From an uncultured beta proteobacterium (GTDB lineage Bacteria > Pseudomonadota > Gammaproteobacteria > Burkholderiales > Burkholderiaceae_C): a stretch of DNA of 5,963 nt. Numbering within the stretch: the first letter of the stretch is position 1; every line of letters starts with the position of its first letter. The position numbers were made by a program, and so were the translations under genes. Under the pieces are notes generated by a model that did not search any database, was not told the origin of the DNA, and saw only the letters and a program-made list of their open reading frames with translations. Location of the stretch: the NCBI GenBank assembly GCA_903834645.1, contig CAILKA010000559.1, positions 1 to 5,963 on the forward strand, read 5' to 3'. Below are positions 1 to 5,084 of the stretch, piece after piece.

Positions 1-770
1 CTGCGCGTCGCAACGCACGCGTGGTGGAGATGCAAGACTTCGAAAAAGCCAAAGACAAGATTTTGATGGGCCCCGAGCGCAAGTCCATGATCATGCCGGA
101 GGAGGAGCGCCGCAACACGGCCTATCACGAGGCCGGTCACGCCCTGGTCGCTCGCCTGATGCCCAAGACCGATCCCGTGCACAAGGTCACCGTGATCCCA
201 CGCGGCCGCGCGCTGGGTGTGACGATGCAGCTGCCCGAGGGCGACCGCTACAGCATGGACAAGGAGCGCATGCTCTCCACCATCTCGGTGCTCTTCGGTG
301 GGCGCATTGCCGAGGAGGTGTTCATGAACCAGATGACCACGGGCGCCTCCAACGACTTCGAGCGCGCCACGCAGATCGCGCGCGACATGGTCACGCGCTA
401 CGGCATGACCGACGAGCTCGGCCCGATGGTCTACGCGGAGAACGAGGGCGAGGTCTTCCTGGGCCGATCGGTCACGAAGACGACCAACATGTCCGAGGCG
501 ACCATGCAGACGGTCGACAAGGTGGTGCGCCGCATCATCGACGACCAGTACGGCGTGGCGCGCCGGCTCATCGAGGACAACAAGGACAAGATGCACGCGA
601 TGGCGCGCGCGCTGCTCGAGTGGGAGACCATCGACAGCGACCAGATCGACGACATCATGGGCGGCAAGCCCCCGCGCCCGCCCAAGGACTGGACGTCCCA
701 GCCCCCGCGCAGCAGCGGGGGGCCTTCGGCGCCGGTGTCGCCCACCGACAGCGCGCCCGCCGCTGCCTGA
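1..770 (+). CDS. ftsH: ATP-dependent zinc metalloprotease FtsH, C-terminal part (5' end outside window)
   Basis: This is the end of the membrane-anchored AAA+ protease FtsH, which extracts and degrades membrane proteins and short-lived cytosolic regulators. The frame is already open at base 3 (codons for ARRNAR precede the GTG at 21), so the gene starts before the window and the GTG is internal. The first residues are the last helix of the AAA lid. The zinc-protease signature HEAGH is encoded at 126-140 (two His ligands and the catalytic Glu). The third zinc ligand is expected to be the Asp of GASND, codon 354-356, by analogy with E. coli FtsH. The motifs GEVFLGRS and ETIDSDQIDDIM follow in the usual order. 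The protein ends in a Pro/Ser/Ala-rich tail of about 30 residues, common in betaproteobacterial FtsH and probably disordered. The transmembrane and Walker segments are not in the window. glmM follows on the same strand after 58 nt, so co-transcription is likely. Confidence 0.97.
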   Translation, partial: ARRNARVVEMQDFEKAKDKILMGPERKSMIMPEEERRNTAYHEAGHALVARLMPKTDPVHKVTVIPRGRALGVTMQLPEGDRYSMDKERMLSTISVLFGGRIAEEVFMNQMTTGASNDFERATQIARDMVTRYGMTDELGPMVYAENEGEVFLGRSVTKTTNMSEATMQTVDKVVRRIIDDQYGVARRLIEDNKDKMHAMARALLEWETIDSDQIDDIMGGKPPRPPKDWTSQPPRSSGGPSAPVSPTDSAPAAA

Positions 771-828
771 GGCGGGTCCGCTCGCTCCTGCCTGGCTGAG
801 TCTTGGCTGAACGTTGCATGAGTCTGCG
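771..828 (+). other. ftsH-glmM spacer with degenerate 11-bp periodicity
   Basis: This 58-nt spacer replaces the place where folP normally sits. From 796 it can be cut into 11-bp units that share an NTGA(R) core: CTGAGTCTTGG (796), CTGAACGTTGC (807), ATGAGTCTGCG (818), and TTGAGCAGCAG (829, already glmM). The first and third units match at 8 of 11 bases, the others less well. The unit at 818 contains an ATG that opens a four-codon frame, M-S-L-R-stop, whose TGA (830-832) overlaps the TTG start of glmM. No terminator with a T-run is visible, so read-through from ftsH is expected. An inverted repeat CCCGCC (756-761) / GGCGGG (771-776) spans the ftsH stop codon. Any regulatory role is inference. 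Confidence 0.4.
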
Positions 829-2163
829 TTGAGCAGCAGGAAGCATTTCGGCACCGATGGCATCCGTGGTGCCGTCGGCCGCTCCCCGATCACGCCGGAC
901 TTCATGCTGCGTCTCGGGCATGCGGTGGGGCGCGTGCTGCGGCGCGAGTCCGAGCGGCCGTCCGTCGTGATCGGCAAGGACACGCGGCTGTCGGGCTACA
1001 TGATCGAGTCGGCTCTGGAGGCCGGCTTCGCTTCTGCGGGCGTGAACGTGCTCCTCAGCGGCCCGTTGCCCACGCCCGGGGTGGCCTACCTCACCCGTGC
1101 GTTGCGCCAGGACCTGGGCGTGGTGATCAGCGCCTCCCACAACCCGTACCACGACAACGGCGTCAAGTTCTTTTCCGCCAGCGGCGAGAAGCTGCCCGAT
1201 GCGTGGGAGCTGGCGGTCGAGCAGTCCCTCGACGAGCCCGCCCAGTGGGTGGACTCGGCGGGCCTGGGCCGCGCGCGGCGCATCGATGACGCGGCCGGGC
1301 GCTACACGGAGTTCTGCAAGAGCACCTTTCCGAACGCGCTGTCGCTGCGCGGCATGAAGCTCGTGGTGGATGCTGCGCACGGTGCGGCCTACCACGTGGC
1401 GCCGGACGTGTTCCACGAACTGGGTGCGCAGGTGCACACCATCGGTTGCAAGCCCGATGGCATGAACATCAACGACGGCGTAGGCGCCACGGCGCCGCAG
1501 GCGCTGGTGCAGGCGGTGCGCGAGCAGGGCGCCGACTACGGCATCGCGCTGGACGGCGACGCCGACCGGCTGCAGATGGTGGACGCGAGCGGGCGCCTCT
1601 TCAACGGCGACGAGCTGCTCTACGTGCTGGCCTCAGACCGGCTCGCGCAGGGTCGGACGGTGCCGGGCGTGGTGGGCACGCTGATGACGAACATGGCGGT
1701 GGAAGTGGCACTGCGCGGTGCGGGCGTGGAGCTCGTGCGCGCCAAGGTGGGCGACCGCTACGTGCTCGAGGAACTCGTCGCACGTGGCTGGGAACTCGGC
1801 GGCGAGGGCTCGGGCCACCTGCTCGCGCTCGACTGTCACACCACGGGTGACGGCATCGTGAGCGCGCTGCAGGTGCTGCAGGCGGTACGCCGGCGCGGCA
1901 CCTCGCTGGCCGGGTTGCTCGAGGGCGTGCAGCTCTATCCGCAGGTGCTGCTCAACGTGCGCCTGCGTGAGGGCGTGGACTGGAAGACCCACGCCGGGCT
2001 CGCGCAGGCGCGTGAGACGGTGGAGCGCGAGCTCGCTGACACCGGTCGCGTGCTGATCCGGGCCTCGGGCACGGAGCCGGTGCTGCGCATCATGGTGGAG
2101 GCGCCCGATGCCGCCGCCGCGCGCCGCCACGCGCAGGCCATGGCCCACAGCCTCGAGGGCTGA
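829..2163 (+). CDS. glmM: Phosphoglucosamine mutase GlmM
   Basis: GlmM converts glucosamine-6-phosphate to glucosamine-1-phosphate in the cytosol, the step that feeds UDP-GlcNAc synthesis for peptidoglycan and LPS. All family motifs are present in order (numbering from TTG 829): N-terminal RKHFGTDGIRG; active-site loop SASHNP with phosphoserine Ser103 (codon 1135-1137; Ser102 in E. coli); magnesium site DGDADR at 242-247; sugar-binding GEGSGH at 325-330; phosphate-binding RASGTEP at 411-417. At 444 aa it matches the family (445 in E. coli). The frame opens after a TGA at 808-810 and has only two start candidates before the conserved region, TTG 814 and TTG 829. I chose 829 because it gives M-S-S-R-K-H-F, colinear with the E. 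coli N-terminus MSNRKYF; 814 would add five residues. No good Shine-Dalgarno sequence is visible. ftsH lies 58 nt upstream, without the usual folP between them. The gene is intact. Confidence 0.96.
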   Translation: MSSRKHFGTDGIRGAVGRSPITPDFMLRLGHAVGRVLRRESERPSVVIGKDTRLSGYMIESALEAGFASAGVNVLLSGPLPTPGVAYLTRALRQDLGVVISASHNPYHDNGVKFFSASGEKLPDAWELAVEQSLDEPAQWVDSAGLGRARRIDDAAGRYTEFCKSTFPNALSLRGMKLVVDAAHGAAYHVAPDVFHELGAQVHTIGCKPDGMNINDGVGATAPQALVQAVREQGADYGIALDGDADRLQMVDASGRLFNGDELLYVLASDRLAQGRTVPGVVGTLMTNMAVEVALRGAGVELVRAKVGDRYVLEELVARGWELGGEGSGHLLALDCHTTGDGIVSALQVLQAVRRRGTSLAGLLEGVQLYPQVLLNVRLREGVDWKTHAGLAQARETVERELADTGRVLIRASGTEPVLRIMVEAPDAAAARRHAQAMAHSLEG

Positions 2164-2174
2164 CTCTTCAGCCC
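2157..2174. terminator. Hairpin across the glmM stop, possible terminator without T-run
   Basis: A perfect 7-bp inverted repeat, GGGCTGA / TCAGCCC with a CTCT loop, includes the glmM stop codon TGA (2161-2163). It lies between convergent genes, where a bidirectional terminator is expected. No T-tract follows on either strand, so it is not a classical intrinsic terminator. It may slow polymerase, protect the mRNA end, or be chance in GC-rich DNA. Confidence 0.4.
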
Positions 2175-2186
2175 AGGAGGCTGTCT

Positions 2187-2200
2187 GGCACTCAGGTGCC
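2187..2200. terminator. Small hairpin across the phoX stop
   Basis: A perfect 5-bp inverted repeat, GGCAC / GTGCC with a TCAG loop, spans the phoX stop codon (2192-2194 on the minus strand). With the hairpin at 2157-2174 it fills nearly all of the 28-bp gap between the convergent glmM and phoX genes. It lacks a T-run on both sides; a role in ending transcription is inference from position and symmetry. Confidence 0.25.
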
Positions 2201-4414
2201 GACCCGCCCGCCGTCGTTCTTCGTGATCACCACCGTCGCCGAGCGCGGACGCTTGCCGGCCCCGTAGCCGACGATGCTCGGCCACTGGCTCGTGTACTTG
2301 CTCGGGTCGCCCAGGTTGGCGGCTGTGGTGCCGTCGCCGGGGTGCTGGATGTTGATGAAGATGGTCTTGCCGTCGGGCGTCTCGCACAGGCCCGTGACCT
2401 CGCAGTCATAGGGCCCGACGTAGAAGCGCTTGAGGGTGGCGGCCGTGGGCTTGGCACCCATGCGCGTTGTCACCGACACTCCGCCGCTGTAGCTCAGGGT
2501 GACGGCTGAGCCGTCACCGAGCTGGCCCGGGATGGCGGCCAGCAGCATGCAGTTGGTCACGTCCACGTAGGCGCCGTCGTCGGTCTGGATCCAGCACAGG
2601 CCCGTGCTGCGCGAGAAGACCAGGCCGTCGGGGCTGGAGAAGTCCTGGTCAGCCGTCAAGCCGGACAGGTTCACGAGCTTCGGGTCGGCGCCAGCCTCGC
2701 CACCGAAGAGGTAGACGTCCCAGTTGAAGCTGGTGGCCTCGGGGCTCGCGTCCTTGAAGCGCACGATGTGGCCGTTGACGTTGCCGCTCGCCGTGCTCTG
2801 GCCTGCAAACACATCGACGTAGGCACGCGGGTTGGCAGCATCCACCCGGGTCTGGGTTCCCGTGGGAGCCACCCGGCGGCTGCTGTTGTTCGTCATCGTG
2901 ATGTAGAGCTCGCCCGTCCTCGGGTGCACGTCCACCCACTCCGGGCGGTCCATCTTGGTCGCGCCCACCGCATCGGCGGCGATGCGGGTGTGGATGTAGA
3001 TCTCGGCCTGATCCGTGAAGCCGAAGGCGGCCCCAGCGATCGCCGGGTTCGTCACGGTCAGCTCGACCCACTCGCCCGTGCCGTTCTCATTGAACTTGGC
3101 CACGTAGAGCTTGCCGCGGTCCAGGTACTTGTCACCCACGGCCAGCCGGTCGGCCGCGTTGGCGTCAGCCGGGTTCCAGTTCTCTGCCGAGACCCACTTG
3201 TAGACGTACTCGTTTTGCGAGTCGCAACCCATGTACACGGCCAGCGGCTTGCCCGCCACCGGGAGGCCGAAAGCCGAGTTCTCGTGCGCGAAGCGGCCCA
3301 GGCCCGTGCGCTTTTTCACCACCGAGGTGGCGTTGTAGGGGTCGACCTCGACCATGAAGCCTTGGCAGAACCACTCGTGGCGGTAGTCGTCACTGCCGTC
3401 GGTGCTCGTGCCGACGACGCTCGTGTTCCAGCGGGCGTAGAGGTCGCCGGTGCCGGCAGTCTCCCAGCCGTAGCGGCTGTTCGCCGCGCTCGTGGCGGTG
3501 ACGTTGCGGCCGTAGCGGGCGAAGGAGGCGTTGAGCTTGGCGCTGCGCTGGGCCTGGTCGCCCGCTGCGCGGAAGTAGTACCCCGACCAGTTCTCCTCCG
3601 TGGTGAGCAGCGTGCCCCACAGCGTTTTGCCATTGCCGCAGTTGTTCATCGTGCCGCGCGTGCGTGTGCCGTTGGGCGAGAACTTCGTGACGAAGAGTGC
3701 GTGACCGCGGGCCGGGCCTGACAGCTCCATCGCCGTGCTGCCCGTGATGCGGCGGTTGAAGGGGGAGCTCACCACAGCGGCGAACTTGCCGGCGGCGTCC
3801 TTGGCCACTTCGGCCACCGTGATGCCGTGGCAGTCGACCTCGATGTCCACCTCCGAGGCTGGGCGCGGCCGCGGGCTGCCGCCGTTGACATGCAGCACCA
3901 CGGGCGTGATGTATTCGTGGTTCATCGCCAGCAGCGCACGGGCATTGCTGTTGTCGTCGCGCGTGCCGGAGGCCGAGAGTCCGAAGTACTGGATGCCGTC
4001 GTGGCAGTCGCCCACGCGCTTGTCGTAGCCCGTGTCGGTGCCGTCGTTCTTGTAGGCCGGCACGCCCGCAGCCAGCGGGTCGCCGCAGGCGAGGATCACG
4101 CTGGCGCTGTAGCCGGCCGGCACGGTGTTGGTGTCGGCCAGCGTCTTGGCCACGGCGGTGAAGCCCAGCAGCGTCTCGGTGGGCGCAGGGCTCACGGGCG
4201 CGGGGGCCGGCGCGGGGTTGTCGCCACCGCCGCAGCCGCTGAGGGCCAGGGGCGCGAACATCGCAGCGAGCGCACCGCCGGCAGAGCCACGCAGCAGGTT
4301 GCGGCGGCTCATGCCGGCGTTCAGCACATCCTGGAAGTGCGGATTGGCCGAGCGGTTGTTGTCGAGGTCGTCGGGGTCGGTGAAGGTGGAGGTCAGGTCG
4401 GTTCGTGCGTTCAT
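2192..4414 (-). CDS. phoX: PhoX-family (DUF839) alkaline phosphatase, Tat-exported, putative lipoprotein
   Basis: PhoX enzymes are calcium/iron-dependent phosphatases that release phosphate from organic phosphoesters outside the inner membrane. The 740-aa product has the family's long pre-signal stretch (NPHFQDVL, 25-31), a twin-arginine motif SRRNLLR (36-42), a hydrophobic stretch (45-59) and a lipobox LSGC with Cys61, then a Pro/Ala linker (67-78). Family motifs follow in order: CHDGIQYF (137-144), MNHEY (164-168), NNCGNG with Cys259, WGTLLTTEENW (266-276), GRFAHE (373-378), YMGCD (394-398), DRPEWVD (489-495), TNN (508-510), SSPDG (593-597), TDDG (611-614) and a C-terminal NIQHPGD (688-694). 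The start ATG (4414) has a GGAG Shine-Dalgarno 5 nt upstream. It is somewhat longer than many PhoX proteins. A Pho-box-like site lies upstream. It converges with glmM and lies downstream of arsR on the same strand after 232 bp. The exact substrate is unknown; other DUF839 proteins lack proven phosphatase activity, so the symbol is by family. Confidence 0.9.
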   Translation of the reverse strand: MNARTDLTSTFTDPDDLDNNRSANPHFQDVLNAGMSRRNLLRGSAGGALAAMFAPLALSGCGGGDNPAPAPAPVSPAPTETLLGFTAVAKTLADTNTVPAGYSASVILACGDPLAAGVPAYKNDGTDTGYDKRVGDCHDGIQYFGLSASGTRDDNSNARALLAMNHEYITPVVLHVNGGSPRPRPASEVDIEVDCHGITVAEVAKDAAGKFAAVVSSPFNRRITGSTAMELSGPARGHALFVTKFSPNGTRTRGTMNNCGNGKTLWGTLLTTEENWSGYYFRAAGDQAQRSAKLNASFARYGRNVTATSAANSRYGWETAGTGDLYARWNTSVVGTSTDGSDDYRHEWFCQGFMVEVDPYNATSVVKKRTGLGRFAHENSAFGLPVAGKPLAVYMGCDSQNEYVYKWVSAENWNPADANAADRLAVGDKYLDRGKLYVAKFNENGTGEWVELTVTNPAIAGAAFGFTDQAEIYIHTRIAADAVGATKMDRPEWVDVHPRTGELYITMTNNSSRRVAPTGTQTRVDAANPRAYVDVFAGQSTASGNVNGHIVRFKDASPEATSFNWDVYLFGGEAGADPKLVNLSGLTADQDFSSPDGLVFSRSTGLCWIQTDDGAYVDVTNCMLLAAIPGQLGDGSAVTLSYSGGVSVTTRMGAKPTAATLKRFYVGPYDCEVTGLCETPDGKTIFINIQHPGDGTTAANLGDPSKYTSQWPSIVGYGAGKRPRSATVVITKNDGGRVGT
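4312..4321 (-). other. Start of the Tat signal segment of PhoX (Met35 and following region)
   Basis: The twin-arginine signal begins only at residue 35 of the product, at an internal ATG (4310-4312 on the minus strand). Translation from there would give a conventional short Tat signal. I kept the ATG at 4414 because the preceding residues DPDD...NPHFQDVL are typical of PhoX-family proteins, which often have such a pre-signal stretch, and because a good Shine-Dalgarno precedes it. Confidence 0.35.
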
Positions 4415-4419
4415 GAGGA

Positions 4420-4423
4420 CTCC
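4420..4423 (-). promoter_or_regulatory. Shine-Dalgarno of phoX
   Basis: GGAG on the minus strand, 5 nt before the ATG at 4414. It supports the long start of phoX over the internal ATG just before the twin-arginine motif. Confidence 0.65.
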
Positions 4424-4442
4424 GTTTTGGAAGGGGCTACAG

Positions 4443-4483
4443 CCTCACGAATGCTCACGAAAGCGGGCGAAAGTCTCATGACA
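4443..4483 (-). repeat. Array of 10-11 bp direct repeats in the phoX promoter region
   Basis: Read on the minus strand from 4483 downwards, the region consists of four adjoining units: TGTCATGAGAC, TTTCGCCCGC, TTTCGTGAGC and ATTCGTGAGG. Units 3 and 4 agree at 8 of 10 bases, and units 2 and 3 at 7 of 10. The period of about one helical turn places every unit on the same face of the DNA, as expected for tandem binding of an activator. The first unit and part of the second form the Pho-box-like sequence. Confidence 0.55.
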
Positions 4484-4484
4484 C
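4467..4484 (-). promoter_or_regulatory. Putative Pho box (PhoB site) upstream of phoX
   Basis: On the minus strand this reads GTGTCATGAGACTTTCGC. Compared by eye with the enterobacterial Pho box CTGTCATAWAWCTGTCAY it matches 13 of 18 positions, including an exact TGTCAT in the first half-site and CTtTCgC in the second. It lies 52 nt before the phoX start, a sensible place for a PhoB-activated promoter. No clear -10 hexamer is visible about 10 nt downstream (GAGCAT is the best placed), so promoter position is uncertain. PhoB control of phoX is known in several bacteria; here it is inferred. Confidence 0.5.
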
Positions 4485-4578
4485 ACCTACACCCGCCAGG
4501 GTGGTCACGCTGGCTTCATGCGGATCCAGTAGCGCGCGAGTCACGCACGCGCCATCGGTCCTTCCTTCAGCGGTTCAC

Positions 4579-4624
4579 GGCCCATGGCAGCGCGATGGCC
4601 ACCGCCGCCACTGCCCATGTGGCC
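4579..4624. terminator. Imperfect inverted repeat downstream of arsR
   Basis: GGCCCATGGCAG (4579-4590) pairs with CTGCCCATGTGGCC (4611-4624), giving 12 base pairs with two single-base bulges around a 20-nt GC-rich loop. It begins 22 bp beyond the arsR stop, in the 232-bp arsR-phoX intergenic region, so it may end the arsJ-arsR transcript before phoX. No T-run follows on the minus strand, so factor-independent termination is unproven. The rest of this intergenic region shows no credible small gene. Confidence 0.3.
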
Positions 4625-4646
4625 GGGCTCCTTGGCGGTCGATGCC

Positions 4647-5084
4647 TCAGCAGGCGGTGCAGGAAGCGGGCGTGCAAGGCGCAGGCGGGCTGTTGGCAGC
4701 CGGCGCGCCCAACCCGCAGGGCTCGCCCTGGCAGCAGTGCTCGGTCAGGTAGTTGAGCAGGGCGTTCATGTGGCCGATGACGGGTCGGTAGACGATGTGC
4801 CGGCCGCTTCTGCGCGGCTCGACGAGCCCGGCCCGGCTCAGCTCCTTGAGGTGGAAGGAAAGCGACGACGGGGGCAGGCCCAGGGTGGCGGCGAGCACCC
4901 CCGGGGTGAGGCCCGATGGCGCGGCGCCGATCAGGGCCCGAAAGACCCGCAGGCGCATCGGCTGGGCCAGGGCGGCCAGTGCAACGACCGCGGCTGACTC
5001 GCCCATCGAAGCGGCCGACGGCAGTGGGTCGGGAGCCTGGTCGGGCTCGGCCCGCAGCAGATGACCGGCCAGCGTCGAGCTCAT
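4647..5084 (-). CDS. arsR: ArsR-family transcriptional repressor with C-terminal cysteine cluster
   Basis: This 145-aa winged-helix protein is an ArsR/SmtB repressor, expected to bind the ars promoter as a dimer and release it on binding As(III). The core runs from ALAALAQPMRLRVFRAL (about residues 34-51) through the recognition region PPSSLSFHLKEL (71-82) and the wing GLVEPRRSGRHIVY. It lacks the E. coli-type CVC motif in the DNA-binding helix. Instead it has Cys117, Cys118 and Cys123 (EHCCQGEPC) after the last core helix, resembling the Cys95/96/102 site of Acidithiobacillus ferrooxidans ArsR. Three further cysteines (137, 142, 145) lie in a Pro/Ala-rich tail ending in Cys. I chose ATG 5084 because it has a GGAG 6 nt upstream and overlaps the arsJ stop as ATGA. 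An internal ATG at 5006 would give 119 aa, closer to usual family length, but has no Shine-Dalgarno. phoX follows on the same strand after 232 bp. Confidence 0.9.
   Translation of the reverse strand: MSSTLAGHLLRAEPDQAPDPLPSAASMGESAAVVALAALAQPMRLRVFRALIGAAPSGLTPGVLAATLGLPPSSLSFHLKELSRAGLVEPRRSGRHIVYRPVIGHMNALLNYLTEHCCQGEPCGLGAPAANSPPAPCTPASCTAC

Noticed and set aside
21..23. GTG at 21 as the start of a short FtsH-like protein
   Set aside because: The frame is open before it and encodes normal FtsH residues, so it is internal to a gene cut by the window edge.
818..832. ATG 818 as the glmM start
   Set aside because: It is out of frame and stops after four codons.
655..1437. 260-aa minus-strand frame opposite ftsH/glmM
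   Set aside because: It is antisense to strongly conserved genes, is rich in Arg/Ala/His as expected for GC-rich shadow frames, and shows no domain.
2768..3721. 317-aa plus-strand frame opposite phoX
   Set aside because: Long Val/Arg/Ala/His-rich open frame antisense to clear PhoX motifs; typical of the complementary frame of a high-GC gene.
4490..4503. Inverted repeat CACCC-GCCA-GGGTG as an operator upstream of phoX
   Set aside because: Only five base pairs in GC-rich DNA and no match to a known operator; the neighbouring Pho-box-like sequence is the better candidate.
3827..4756. 309-aa plus-strand frame across the phoX start and the phoX-arsR gap
   Set aside because: Low-complexity Val/Gly/Ala/Arg composition over PhoX and no family motif; the part in the intergenic region shows no ribosome site or conserved pattern.
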